Shown here in pieces: positions 1 to 8,074 of a stretch of 64,000 nt of DNA. Each line of letters starts with the position of its first letter. Positions within the stretch are counted from its first letter, which is position 1. This DNA is from Lentzea cavernae (lineage in GTDB: Bacteria > Actinomycetota > Actinomycetes > Mycobacteriales > Pseudonocardiaceae): the NCBI RefSeq assembly GCF_014653695.1, contig NZ_BNAR01000020.1, forward strand, positions 62,001 to 126,000, read 5' to 3'. The notes beneath the pieces are model-generated. The model saw only the letters and a list, made by a program, of their open reading frames with translations, had not been told where the DNA came from and searched no databases. The position numbers and the translations under genes were made by a program.

Positions 1-343
1 CCTGGGAGAACACGCACACCGGGCGGCCGTCGACGGTGCCGTAGCCCGTCACGACGCCGTCGCCGTACGGGCGGTTGCGCTCCTGGCCGAAGTTGGTGGA
101 GCGGTGCCGGGCGAGCTCGTCCAGCTCGACGAACGAACCGGGGTCGAGCAGGAGGTCGATGCGCTCGCGGGCTGTCTTCTTGCCCTTGGCGTGCTGCTTC
201 TCGACCGCGCGTTCCGAGCCGGCGTGAACCGCCTCGGCGTTGCGCCGGTAGAGGTCAACGAGCTTGCCCGCGGTGGTGTGGACGTCCGGGGCGCCTGAAG
301 CGCCGGTGGGGACGTGCCCGATCGGCTCGGTCGCACTGCTCAT
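1..343 (-). CDS. accD5: acyl-CoA carboxylase beta subunit, N-terminal part (AccD5/PccB type)
   Basis: Carboxyltransferase subunit of a biotin-dependent acyl-CoA carboxylase (propionyl- or acetyl-CoA), supplying methylmalonyl- or malonyl-CoA for lipid synthesis. Only the first 114 codons lie in the window; the gene runs off the left edge. The reading from an ATG at 343 gives a typical start: a disordered leader, [36 protein letters not shown], then [19 protein letters not shown], as in the carboxyltransferase fold. It is divergent from birA, whose product would biotinylate the partner subunit; M. tuberculosis has the same pair (accD5/birA). The substrate cannot be told from this fragment. Confidence 0.9.
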   Translation of the reverse strand, partial: MSSATEPIGHVPTGASGAPDVHTTAGKLVDLYRRNAEAVHAGSERAVEKQHAKGKKTARERIDLLLDPGSFVELDELARHRSTNFGQERNRPYGDGVVTGYGTVDGRPVCVFSQ

Positions 344-460
344 GGGCTCGCAGCCTAACGAGACCATTGCTGAACTGCTCCGTGCAGTTGTCCAGGTCAC
401 GGCGACCTGTTCGTCGTCTCCGATCGCACGTACCCTCTTCCGTTCCAATAACCTGGCGCG

Positions 461-1255
461 ATGACCACCGCACTCGACGCTGAAGAGCTGCGCTCGCGGC
501 TCGTCGCACCCAACGGCCCGTACGCCGCTCTCGACGTCGTGGCGTCGACTCCGTCCACGAACGCGGACCTCGCCTCCTCCTCCGCCGCCGACCGCACGGT
601 GCTGATCGCGCTGGAACAGACCGCGGGCCAGGGCCGCCGCGGCCGCAGCTGGTCGTCACCCGAGGGCGGGCTCTACCTGAGCGTCCTGTTCCGGCCTGCC
701 GGCGTGCCCGCCGCGCGGTTGCCGTGGCTGAACCTGATCGCCGGGCTGGCACTGGTGCGCGTCGCCCAGTCGGCTGGTGTCGAGGCCTCGCTGAAGTGGC
801 CGAACGACCTGTTGCTCGGTGGTGGCAAGGGCGCCGGGATCCTGTCCGAGATCACCGCCGACGGCTCGGTCGTCGTGGGCATCGGCCTGAACGTGGCGAA
901 GCTGCCCGCGGACGTCCAGCCGGCACCCGGCGGCCTCGCGCCCACGTCGCTCGAGGACCAGGGCGCGGACCTCGACCGCGGCGAGCTCGCGTTCCGGCTG
1001 CTCGTCGAACTGGCCGGCCTGGAAGGCGTGTGGCGCAAGAACGGCGGCGACGCGGAGGAGTCGGGCGTCCTGGAGGAGTACGTCGAGCACTCGTCGACCA
1101 TCGGGCAGCGCGTGCGCGTCGAACTGGCCGGCGGCCTCGAGCTCCTCGGCGTCGCCCAGCGCATCGAACCCGACGGCACCCTGACCGTGCGCGGCGACGA
1201 CGGGCAGGACCACGGCGTGTCCGCTGGTGACGTGGTGCATTTGCGCCCGGCGTAG
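461..1255 (+). CDS. birA: biotin--[acetyl-CoA-carboxylase] ligase
   Basis: Cytoplasmic enzyme that makes biotinyl-AMP and attaches biotin to the carrier lysine of acyl-CoA carboxylases. The 264-residue protein carries the biotin-binding loop GQGRRGRSW near residue 58, KWPNDLLL near 113 and GIGLN near 140, followed by a C-terminal SH3-like domain. There is no N-terminal helix-turn-helix, so it is a ligase only and not a BirA repressor. It starts with ATG 117 bp from the divergent carboxylase gene that it serves. The PH-domain gene follows after 13 bp, as in the birA/Rv3278c neighbourhood of M. tuberculosis. Confidence 0.95.
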   Translation: MTTALDAEELRSRLVAPNGPYAALDVVASTPSTNADLASSSAADRTVLIALEQTAGQGRRGRSWSSPEGGLYLSVLFRPAGVPAARLPWLNLIAGLALVRVAQSAGVEASLKWPNDLLLGGGKGAGILSEITADGSVVVGIGLNVAKLPADVQPAPGGLAPTSLEDQGADLDRGELAFRLLVELAGLEGVWRKNGGDAEESGVLEEYVEHSSTIGQRVRVELAGGLELLGVAQRIEPDGTLTVRGDDGQDHGVSAGDVVHLRPA

Positions 1256-1268
1256 TTAGGGTTCACCC

Positions 1269-1793
1269 ATGGCCTACCCCGACGACCTGCTGAGCTCCGG
1301 CGAGCACGTCGTGATCCACAAGCACCCCCACTGGAAGATGCTGATCTTCCCGGTGTTCTGGCTGCTGGTGGTGGTCGCGCTCGGCACCTACCTGGCAGGC
1401 CTCGTCTCGGACCTGTCGTGGGCCGCGATCGCGTGGATCGTGCTCGCCGTCATCGGCGTGGTGCTGTTCCTGTGGCTGACCGTCGCACCGCTGATGCGCT
1501 GGCGCACCACGCACTTCATCATCACGTCGGACCGCGTGATGTACCGCGAGGGCGTGTTCAAGCGCACAGGCCTCGACATCCCTTTGGCCCGTGTGAACAG
1601 CGTCCGCTTCGAGCACAGTCTGGTGGACCGCTTCCTCGGTTGCGGCACCCTGATCATCGAGTCGGCCTCGGACGAGCCGCTCGAGTTCGACGACATCCCG
1701 TCCGTGGAGAAGGTGCACACCATGCTGTACCGAGAGGTCAACGACAACCCCGAGGACGACTTCCGGCCGGGAGTCGTCGATGGGCGCGCGTGA
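1269..1793 (+). CDS. PH domain-containing membrane protein (Rv3278c-like)
   Basis: A 174-residue protein with two membrane segments (about residues 25-45 and 53-73) and a bacterial PH domain of the bPH2/YdbS type (about 76-155), recognisable by RWRTTHFIITSDRVMYREG and the strand IPLARVNSVRFEHSL. Such proteins are membrane-anchored; their biochemical role is not established. It lies 13 bp after birA, the place of the M. tuberculosis orthologue, and its last codons overlap the HMG-CoA lyase start, which suggests co-transcription. The C-terminal tail is acidic. Confidence 0.85.
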   Translation: MAYPDDLLSSGEHVVIHKHPHWKMLIFPVFWLLVVVALGTYLAGLVSDLSWAAIAWIVLAVIGVVLFLWLTVAPLMRWRTTHFIITSDRVMYREGVFKRTGLDIPLARVNSVRFEHSLVDRFLGCGTLIIESASDEPLEFDDIPSVEKVHTMLYREVNDNPEDDFRPGVVDGRA

Positions 1794-2709
1794 GGTCGGC
1801 CTGCCGGACGTGGTGGGTGCCGCAGGGCTGCCCTCGCGGGTGACCATCTGGGAGGTCGGGGCCCGGGACGGGCTGCAGAACGAGTCCGTCGTGGTGCCGG
1901 TGTCGGTGAAGCTGGAGTTCCTGGCACGGCTGGCTTCTGCCGGACTGTCCGTCTTGGAGGCCACGTCCTTCGTGCATCCCAAGTGGGTGCCTCAGCTGGC
2001 TGATGCCGCTGAGTTGCTGGCCGGGTTGGATCGGCGGGCTGGGGTTGTTTATCCCGTGCTGGTGCCGAACGAGCGTGGGTTGGATCGGGCGCTTGAGGCC
2101 GGGGTGTCGCACATTGCGATCTTTGCCTCGGCCACTGAGACCTTTGCTGCGCGGAACCTGAATCGGACGTTGGAGTCGCAGTTCGAGATGTTCGAGCCTG
2201 TTGTGGCTCGGGCGTTGGCGGCTGGGGTGTCTGTTCGTGGGTACGTGTCGATGTGTTTTGGGGACCCGTGGGAGGGGGCTGTTCCGCAGTCGCAGGTTGT
2301 GGCGGTGGGGGAGCGGTTGCTGGGGATGGGGTGTTCGCAGCTTTCGCTCGGGGACACGATCGGGGTTGCGACGCCTGGGCAGGTTGAGGCTTTGCTGGCC
2401 GGGTTCTCGGATGTTTCTCGGTTGGCTGTTCATTTTCATGACACTTATGGGCAGGCGTTGTCGAACACCCTTGCTGCTTTGCGGTGTGGGGTGACCACTG
2501 TGGACTCTTCCGCTGGTGGGCTGGGTGGGTGTCCGTATGCGGAGTCCGCTACTGGGAACCTTGCCACTGAGGATCTTGTGTGGATGTTGGACGGGTTGGG
2601 GGTTGAGACCGGGGTCGATTTGGATGCCCTGGTTGCTACCTCGGTTTGGATGGCTGAGCAGTTGGGGCGGCCCAGTCCTTCTCGGGTGGTTCGGGCGTTG
2701 TCCAAGTAG
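1780..2709 (+). CDS. hydroxymethylglutaryl-CoA lyase
   Basis: Cleaves 3-hydroxy-3-methylglutaryl-CoA to acetoacetate and acetyl-CoA, the last step of leucine breakdown. The 309-residue TIM-barrel protein has the DGLQNE substrate loop near residue 31, LVPNERG, the metal-binding HFHDTYGQ and the signature GGCPYA with catalytic Cys251, followed by TGNLATEDLVWML. It starts at an ATG inside the end of the preceding gene. Oddity: from about residue 60 the gene uses GGG, GTT, GCT and TTT codons freely, unlike its own first 60 codons and its neighbours, which favour C-ending codons. Citramalyl-type lyases are less likely given the full signature. Confidence 0.9.
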   Translation: MGAREVGLPDVVGAAGLPSRVTIWEVGARDGLQNESVVVPVSVKLEFLARLASAGLSVLEATSFVHPKWVPQLADAAELLAGLDRRAGVVYPVLVPNERGLDRALEAGVSHIAIFASATETFAARNLNRTLESQFEMFEPVVARALAAGVSVRGYVSMCFGDPWEGAVPQSQVVAVGERLLGMGCSQLSLGDTIGVATPGQVEALLAGFSDVSRLAVHFHDTYGQALSNTLAALRCGVTTVDSSAGGLGGCPYAESATGNLATEDLVWMLDGLGVETGVDLDALVATSVWMAEQLGRPSPSRVVRALSK

Positions 2710-2880
2710 TTGCGCCGGTTTGTTGGGGTGGTCGGGTTGTGTGCGGCCTGTCACCTGGCGTGCTTCCCCTGGGGCTCTGCCCCAGACCCCGGCAATCTGA
2801 GATGGGGGCCTGCGCCGTTCGTGGGTTGATGGCACGCCTGTTGCGTTGGGCGGCTGCGCGTTGGTTTGTCGGGTGCGGTC

Positions 2881-3024
2881 GGCGGTGGGGTCCCATCACG
2901 AGCCGCACCAAGAGCGGGCCACACCTGAGGGGTGAGGTCAAGTCGACGAAAAGCGTGTCGACTTGACCTCACCCCTCAGGTGCAGCAAGAGCTATGGCGC
3001 GACTCGTGATGGGACCCCACCGCC
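2881..3024. repeat. nested (two-layer) perfect inverted repeat
   Basis: In the 419-bp gap between the convergent HMG-CoA lyase and MaoC-type genes, a perfect 22-bp outer repeat (2881-2902 with 3003-3024) encloses a perfect 26-bp inner repeat (2922-2947 with 2957-2982) around a 9-nt centre. The DNA between the layers (2903-2921 and 2983-3002) is not complementary overall. A transcript from either side could fold into one long interrupted hairpin. It may end transcription both ways, but it is much larger than an ordinary terminator and has no U-run. The rest of the gap (2710-2880) holds no convincing gene. Confidence 0.85.
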
Positions 3025-3042
3025 CAAGCCTCTTGGTAAGGA

Positions 3043-3114
3043 CGGCTCGCCTGCGGCTTCGCACCGATCAGGCGGCTCGCCTTCGGCGTCGCACTGATCG
3101 TGCGGCTCGCCTGC
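3043..3114. repeat. 30-bp direct repeat, about 2.4 copies
   Basis: Units begin at 3043, 3073 and 3103, exactly 30 bp apart. Each starts CGGCTCGCCT; the first two continue with a similar GC-rich half ending CGCAC-GATC, and the third breaks off after about 12 bases. They follow the nested inverted repeat and lie just past the 3' end of the MaoC-type gene. There are no unique spacers, so this is not CRISPR. It looks like a short tandem duplication in non-coding DNA. Confidence 0.7.
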
Positions 3115-3128
3115 CCGCCCGCTTGCCG

Positions 3129-3566
3129 TCAGCCCCGTGCGGTGAACATGCCTGTCGCGATGAACCGGTACACCAGCTCGTCGCCTCGCCGGGCCGTTCC
3201 CTCGAACTCCACCAGCCCGAGGTCCGGCCGCTTCTTGGAGAGGCGGGCGCTGAGCACCTCGGCGGCGAAGGTCAGGGTGTCGCCGGGGTATACCGGGGCC
3301 AGCCAGGAGAGTTCGCGGCCCCCCGGTGAGCCCTGGGAGGTGGAGTCGGCGAGGACCTCGTCCACCCAGCGGCGCATCCAGAGGGAGGCGGTGTACCAGC
3401 CGGAGGCGGACAAACCGCCGAAAATCGAGTTCTTGCCCGCCTGCTCGTCCAGGTGGAACGGTTGCGGGTCGAACTTCTTCGCGAAGTCCAGCATGTCGTC
3501 CCTGTCGACGGTGAGCTCGCCGAGCGGGATGATGCGGCCTGCGGGTAGATCCTCGAAGGCGATCAC
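3129..3566 (-). CDS. MaoC family dehydratase
   Basis: A 145-residue single hot-dog-fold protein of the (R)-specific enoyl-CoA hydratase (MaoC) family. The catalytic Asp/His pair is visible in KKFDPQPFHLDE (Asp33, His38), followed by the usual GGLSASGW helix. The GTG at 3566 is chosen because the protein then begins IAFEDLPAGR, the family's usual N-terminus; upstream in-frame sequence does not look like protein. It is divergent from the toxin cassette with 96 bp between starts. The acyl-CoA substrate is unknown; the nearby lyase and carboxylase suggest acyl-CoA catabolism. Confidence 0.85.
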   Translation of the reverse strand: MIAFEDLPAGRIIPLGELTVDRDDMLDFAKKFDPQPFHLDEQAGKNSIFGGLSASGWYTASLWMRRWVDEVLADSTSQGSPGGRELSWLAPVYPGDTLTFAAEVLSARLSKKRPDLGLVEFEGTARRGDELVYRFIATGMFTARG

Positions 3567-3662
3567 GTCGTCGATTCTAGTAACTGAATCCGCTGGGAAC
3601 CGATCTATGGGCAACGGCGTCCTAGAGCCCGAGCCCAGGGCTATGCGTGTGAGGGGGACTCG

Positions 3663-4151
3663 GTGGACGACCACCGTGCGCAGGTCGATGAGCTGCTCGC
3701 CGACTACCGGCGCAGCCGCGAGCAGTTGGTGTCGGTTCAGCGCGAGCTCGCTGCCGTGTCCGGGCAGGCCTCCAGTCCGGACGGGATGGTCACCGCGACC
3801 GTCGGTGCGGGCGGGAAGCTGACTGGGCTCGAGCTCTCGGAGCTGGCCTATCGGAGGCATCGGCCCGAGCAGTTGGCCGAGGTGATCGTGCGGACGGTTG
3901 CCGCTGCTGCCGCGAGTGCGGCTGAGGACACCTATCAGACGTTGAGCGCTGTGTTGCCGGCTGCGACGGATCCCGCCGCGGTGGTGGCGGGCACTGCCGA
4001 CCTGCGGCCTGACGAGTACGTGGTGGGCGACGACACCGAGACCGTTGATCTGGGGCACCAGCCCGTTCGGCGGCGGGTGGACGACGACGAGGACAACGAG
4101 CAACGGGAGAGCTGGCTCGACTCCGAGCTCATCGACAGGAGGGTCCGATGA
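3663..4151 (+). CDS. YbaB/EbfC-like protein of a WXG100/toxin operon
   Basis: A 162-residue protein. A short coiled-coil helix (about residues 1-38) is followed by the YbaB-like strand-helix unit ATVGAGGKLTGLELSELAYR and a helix; the last 45 residues are acidic and probably disordered. YbaB/EbfC relatives are small DNA-binding or scaffold proteins and recur next to WXG100 genes in actinobacteria. The stop overlaps the next gene's ATG (ATGA), so the two should be translated together. In the M. tuberculosis esxF-esxE-cpnT-ift cluster this place is held by a WXG100 protein. The function here is unknown. Confidence 0.7.
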   Translation: MDDHRAQVDELLADYRRSREQLVSVQRELAAVSGQASSPDGMVTATVGAGGKLTGLELSELAYRRHRPEQLAEVIVRTVAAAAASAAEDTYQTLSAVLPAATDPAAVVAGTADLRPDEYVVGDDTETVDLGHQPVRRRVDDDEDNEQRESWLDSELIDRRVR

Positions 4152-4462
4152 CCGGGTACTCGGCCGACCTCGAGCGGTTGGACGCCGGGGCGCGCGAGCT
4201 CAAGGGATTTGCCGGGCAGGCGACCGAGATCGCGGGGGCGCTCGAGCGGGCGCTGGCCGGGTTCGGGGTCTGCTGGGGGGACGACGCCGTCGGGCGGAGT
4301 TTCGCGGCCTCGCACGAGAAGCCCGCCGGTGATGCGAGCGGGGCGCTGGCCGGGCTCGCGTCGACGTTGGGGGACGTGGGCGACCGGCTCGCCTCCACGG
4401 CGGCGACGTATCGCCACGTCGAGGAGAGCAACGCTTCCGGGATGAGAAGGTTGGACGGCTGA
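4148..4462 (+). CDS. WXG100-like (ESAT-6 family) protein
   Basis: A 104-residue, almost wholly helical protein with a central turn (GVCWGDDAVGRSF, near residue 42) where WXG100 proteins carry W-X-G, and a C-terminal Y-R-H-V-E matching the YxxxD/E export signal of type VII secretion. Such proteins usually dimerise and leave through an ESX system. The gene overlaps the YbaB-like gene by 4 bp and ends 1 bp before the toxin gene, so it probably pairs with, or escorts, the toxin. No ESX core gene (eccC, eccD, mycP) lies in the window. Confidence 0.75.
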   Translation: MTGYSADLERLDAGARELKGFAGQATEIAGALERALAGFGVCWGDDAVGRSFAASHEKPAGDASGALAGLASTLGDVGDRLASTAATYRHVEESNASGMRRLDG

Positions 4463-4463
4463 C

Positions 4464-7031
4464 ATGGGCATCGAGCTTCCCGCCGAACTCGCCGCCGTCG
4501 CGGCCAAGGCCGGTGTCACGTGGCCCAAGGCCGACGAGGACGCCATGCGTTCCAGCGCCGTCGCGTGGCGCGAGGCGGGCGAAAAGATCAAGAGTCTCGG
4601 GACCACGTCCGACGGTGCTGCCGGGCGTGCCCTGGGTGGTGTCACCGGCGCTACCGGTGATGCCGCTCGCGGGCGCTGGTCGAAGGTCGTGGGCCCCGAC
4701 GGCGACTTCCACCGCGCTGCCCGCGGGTGCCACGCCGCCGCGGACCGGCTCGACCACGCCGCCAAGCAGGTCGGCGCCGCGAAGGTCGAGATCGTCCGCG
4801 AGCTCGTGACGCTCGCCAAGAACGACGACGCCGCGAAGGCCTCGGCGAGTGCCGGCAACCCCAACGCGCTGCTCGGCCTCGACACGCTGACGAAGGGCGC
4901 CGCGGCCAACGTCGCGAACCTCCAGAACACGCTGACGTCCGCGATCCGGCTCGACAGCGGCATCGACATGAGCCAGAGCTCGCAGCCCGTCAACACCGCA
5001 CCCGGCGCCCACGGCCCCGGTGGCAACGGCGGTGGCGGGCTGCTCGGCCTCGTCGGTGACGTGGTGGCACCCGTGGCGGGCGCTGTCGCTCCCGTCGTCG
5101 CCCCCGTCGCCGCCGTGGTCGCGCCGGTGACCGAAACCGTGGCGCCGGTCGTCGGTGCCGTGACCGCTCCGGTCGCGCCCGTCGTCGGTGCCGTGACGGC
5201 GCCTCTCGCGCCCGTTGTCGGTGCCGTGACCGAGGTTGCCGCGCCGGTGCTCGACGCCGCCGCGCCCGTCACCGCGCCTGTGGCGGCCGCGGTGCAGCCG
5301 GTGGTCCACGCGGTCCCCGGTGCCCACGAGACCATCGGTCCGGTGCTCGACGGCCGGGGCGACGGCGAGGGCCCCGGTCAAGGTCAGGGACAGGGCCGCG
5401 GCGAGACCAAGGGCGGCGCGCTGCCCGGGCTCGTGGCCGACGTGGGCAACGCGGCCGGGCACGTCGTCGCGCCCGTCGCGCAGCCGGTGGCCGACGTGAT
5501 CCCGAGCGTTCACGGCAGCCTCGGCCCGATCGCCGAAGGCACGACCCAGGCTTCCGCCGCCGTGCTCGACCCGACGCTGGTGCGCGGCGACGTGCCCGGC
5601 CAGGCTTCCTCCACGCCCCAGGCCGCGGCGCCCGCCGCCCCGGCCGCCGCTCCCGCGGGTCCCGCGGCGGGCGGTGCTCCGGCCGCAGGCCCGATCGGTG
5701 GTGCCGTGGGTGCTGTCGGCGGTGCCGTGGGTGGTGCTGTCGGTGGTGTTCCGGCGGCGGCCTCCCCGGCCGGTGCCGTCGCGGGCCAGGCCGGTGCCGT
5801 GGCAGCGGGCCAGCAGGGACAGGCGGGCCAGCAGGGCCAAGCCGCCCAGCAGGCGCAGCAGGCCGCCAAGTCGGCGGACGCGAAGGCCGCCGACGCCAAG
5901 GCAGCCGAGCTCAAGGCCGGCGAGGCGAAGGCCGGAGAACTCAAGTCGGGCGAGGCCAAGGCCGGTCCGCAGGCGGCTGCCAAGACCGGCGGTGTGCCGA
6001 GCCAGGTGATGAGCGGCCAGCTCACCCAGTTCGGTGGTCAGGCCACCACCACCCAGCCCGGTCAGGTGCAGAGCCAGACCCAGGGCGGCACGCAGCCCGC
6101 CTCCCACGGCCAGGTGGCCGCGAAGGACGCCGCGGCCAAGGACCTGGCGAAGGATCTCGCCGCACTGCACGACGGCGAAGTCACGACCGTGGACGAACGC
6201 GGTGAGCGCCAGGTCGGCGACACCATCGCGAGCCCGTCCGCGCCCGGCGCCGACGTCGACCTCGGCGCGGGCACCTCGGGGCCGGTGGCGACCACCGACC
6301 TCACCTCGCACCCGGTCTCGCACGCCCTGAGCGACCGCCTCGAGAGCCGCGAGCCGCAGGCGCAGAGCCTGGGACTCGCCGGCGAGGTCCTCGGCCACAC
6401 CTACACCGCCGCGGCGGCGGGAAGCTGGTTCATGGCCGTCTTCCTGAGTGCGGGACGGGCTCCGCGGCTGGCCCCGAAGCCGGCCCGTCAGCTCCCCCCG
6501 CCCCCGCAGGCGGAGGCGGAGGAGGTCCCGAGGTTCGCGCCGGACGACCACCCGCAGGCGATCGACATCTCGTCCCCGAAGCCGGTGCCGCACTCCGAGG
6601 GCCTCGGCAAGGATCACCCGATCGTGCAAGAGCTCCTGCAGGGTCACGACCCGCTCGCGGGCATGCACGAACGCGACTGGGAAGGCCTGTTCCAGCACGA
6701 GGACGGCACTCCGCGCTGGCCGCTCGAACGCGAGGGCGGCTACGAGGAGAGCCAGGCCGAGGTCGTCGAGGAGGGCACCGAGCTCGACAGGTTCGGCACC
6801 CCCGAGGGCCGCGTGCTGAGCGCGGCGGGCACGCCGTTCGCCCAGCGCTCCCTGCCTCCTCAGGCGGCGGGCGAGGGCTACCGGCGGTACCGGGTCACGA
6901 AGGACCTGCCCGTCCACCGCACGATCAGCGCGCCCTGGTTCGGCCAGCCCGGTGGGGCGAGCCGCTACCGCACCACCTACCCCGTCGCGGACCTCGTCGC
7001 GCTCGGCTACCTCACGGAGATCACCCCATGA
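4464..7031 (+). CDS. large alanine-rich toxin with C-terminal TNT (NAD+ glycohydrolase) domain
   Basis: An 855-residue polymorphic toxin. Residues 1-160 are helical and ESX-substrate-like; 175-290 form an A/P/V-rich repeat region (units such as APVVGAVTAPV); 360-560 are A/G/Q-rich with lysine-bearing AKAADAKA and ELKAGEAKAG repeats. Residues about 690-855 match the tuberculosis necrotizing toxin domain: ELDRFGTPEGRVLS near 773, GTPFAQRSLPP, YRRYRV and the WFGQPGG motif at 825-831 (the glutamine belongs to the active site in CpnT). The family hydrolyses NAD+ in target cells. The stop overlaps the ATG of a small gene, the probable antitoxin. No signal peptide, so export would need type VII secretion. 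Confidence 0.85.
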   Translation: MGIELPAELAAVAAKAGVTWPKADEDAMRSSAVAWREAGEKIKSLGTTSDGAAGRALGGVTGATGDAARGRWSKVVGPDGDFHRAARGCHAAADRLDHAAKQVGAAKVEIVRELVTLAKNDDAAKASASAGNPNALLGLDTLTKGAAANVANLQNTLTSAIRLDSGIDMSQSSQPVNTAPGAHGPGGNGGGGLLGLVGDVVAPVAGAVAPVVAPVAAVVAPVTETVAPVVGAVTAPVAPVVGAVTAPLAPVVGAVTEVAAPVLDAAAPVTAPVAAAVQPVVHAVPGAHETIGPVLDGRGDGEGPGQGQGQGRGETKGGALPGLVADVGNAAGHVVAPVAQPVADVIPSVHGSLGPIAEGTTQASAAVLDPTLVRGDVPGQASSTPQAAAPAAPAAAPAGPAAGGAPAAGPIGGAVGAVGGAVGGAVGGVPAAASPAGAVAGQAGAVAAGQQGQAGQQGQAAQQAQQAAKSADAKAADAKAAELKAGEAKAGELKSGEAKAGPQAAAKTGGVPSQVMSGQLTQFGGQATTTQPGQVQSQTQGGTQPASHGQVAAKDAAAKDLAKDLAALHDGEVTTVDERGERQVGDTIASPSAPGADVDLGAGTSGPVATTDLTSHPVSHALSDRLESREPQAQSLGLAGEVLGHTYTAAAAGSWFMAVFLSAGRAPRLAPKPARQLPPPPQAEAEEVPRFAPDDHPQAIDISSPKPVPHSEGLGKDHPIVQELLQGHDPLAGMHERDWEGLFQHEDGTPRWPLEREGGYEESQAEVVEEGTELDRFGTPEGRVLSAAGTPFAQRSLPPQAAGEGYRRYRVTKDLPVHRTISAPWFGQPGGASRYRTTYPVADLVALGYLTEITP

Positions 7032-7282
7032 ACGTCGAGTCGCTGCCCGAGTGGCTGAACAGGATCGGCGTGCCGGACGACGTCGTCAGCATCGGCGAGG
7101 AGACGGAGGGGCGCTGGTGCCTCCTCGCCGACGAGACCGGGTACGAGGTGTTCTGGCAGGAGCAGGGCAACCGCTACGACTGGGCCCGGTTCGACGACGA
7201 GAGCGTGGCGTGCCACTACCTCTTCGGCCGTCTCGCCTGGGCCCAGGTCGCGCGCGGAAGTCTCAGCGTGCCAACAGCTTGA
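7028..7282 (+). CDS. putative immunity protein for the TNT toxin
   Basis: An 84-residue acidic protein (rich in E, D, W and Y; for example GRWCLLADETGYEVFWQEQGNRYDW) overlapping the toxin stop by 4 bp. In M. tuberculosis the gene after cpnT encodes IFT, which blocks the NADase; position, size and acidity fit that role. I cannot show sequence homology by eye, so the function is inferred from context. Its 3' end overlaps the convergent phosphatase gene by 20 bp. Confidence 0.65.
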   Translation: MNVESLPEWLNRIGVPDDVVSIGEETEGRWCLLADETGYEVFWQEQGNRYDWARFDDESVACHYLFGRLAWAQVARGSLSVPTA

Positions 7283-8042
7283 GCGCTTCCTCGTGCAGGT
7301 GGCCGTTCGACGTCAGCACACTGCCGCCGTCGTAGCGCTCCTCGCCCTCGAGCGAGGTGAAACGGCCACCTGCCTCGGTCACCAGGACCTGGAACGGGGC
7401 GATGTCCCACGGGTTCGCCACGCACTCGGGCGCCAGGTCGATCGCGCCCTCGGCGACCAGGCAGTGCTGGTAGAAGTCGCCGAACGCACGGCTCTCCCAG
7501 GTCGCGTCCACCAAACGCAGATACGCCTCGCGCGAGTGGTACTTGACCCACGACTTGATGTCCGTTGTGGACACGTAGGCGTCCTCGAGAGAACGCACTC
7601 CTGACACGGAGATCGCGCGCTCACCGGAGGCGTCCGACGCGAACGCGCCCCCACCGGCAGCGGCCCACCAGCGGCGGCCCAGCGCGGGTGACGACACGAC
7701 GCCCACGACCGGAACGCCGTCCTCGACCAGGGCGATCAGCGTCGCCCAGATCGGCACGCCGCGCAGGAAGTTCTTCGTGCCGTCGATCGGGTCGAGCACC
7801 CAGACGCGCGCCGCGTCCAGCGTGCCGCCGCGCTCCTCGCCCATGATGACGTCGTCCGGGCGTTCGGAGGAGAGCACCGAACGGATCGCGTCCTCCACCG
7901 CGACGTCGGCATCGGTGACGGGCGTGCGGTCCGGTTTGCGCTCCACCGCGAGGTCGTGGGCGCGGAACCGGGTCGCGGTGATCGCGTCGGCGGCGTCGGC
8001 GAGGCGGAGGGCGAGTTCGAGATCAGCATCGTGGCGTGACAC
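7263..8042 (-). CDS. hisN: inositol monophosphatase family protein, probable histidinol-phosphatase (HisN type)
   Basis: A 259-residue Mg2+-dependent phosphatase with all family signatures: GEERGG near residue 70, WVLDPIDGTKNFLRG (metal-binding DPIDGT) near 80-95, and WDIAPFQVLVTEAGGRFT near the end. The overall pattern resembles actinobacterial HisN, which dephosphorylates histidinol phosphate in histidine synthesis, more than inositol phosphatases such as SuhB, but the two are hard to separate by eye. It begins with GTG 32 bp from the divergent response-regulator gene. No other his genes are nearby. Confidence 0.8.
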   Translation of the reverse strand: MSRHDADLELALRLADAADAITATRFRAHDLAVERKPDRTPVTDADVAVEDAIRSVLSSERPDDVIMGEERGGTLDAARVWVLDPIDGTKNFLRGVPIWATLIALVEDGVPVVGVVSSPALGRRWWAAAGGGAFASDASGERAISVSGVRSLEDAYVSTTDIKSWVKYHSREAYLRLVDATWESRAFGDFYQHCLVAEGAIDLAPECVANPWDIAPFQVLVTEAGGRFTSLEGEERYDGGSVLTSNGHLHEEALKLLAR

Positions 8043-8074
8043 GCGGCGATCGTTCCACGAATACGCTGGGCCCC

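Noticed and set aside
2739-2966. Short frames on both strands across the nested inverted repeat
   Set aside because: They cross palindromic DNA, show no third-position bias or homology, and lack ribosome sites.
3043-3114. Possible CRISPR array
   Set aside because: Only 2.4 units, repeats directly abut with no unique spacers, and no cas genes are nearby.
4200-6917. A 905-codon open frame on the minus strand opposite the toxin gene
   Set aside because: Composition is Arg/Gly/His-rich without motifs, and the plus-strand frame encodes a clear TNT protein; long antisense frames are expected over repetitive GC-rich DNA.
8036-8074. Upstream ATG for the response regulator
   Set aside because: It would add 13 residues unlike the family and overlap the divergent phosphatase start; GTG 8075 begins on the conserved receiver strand.
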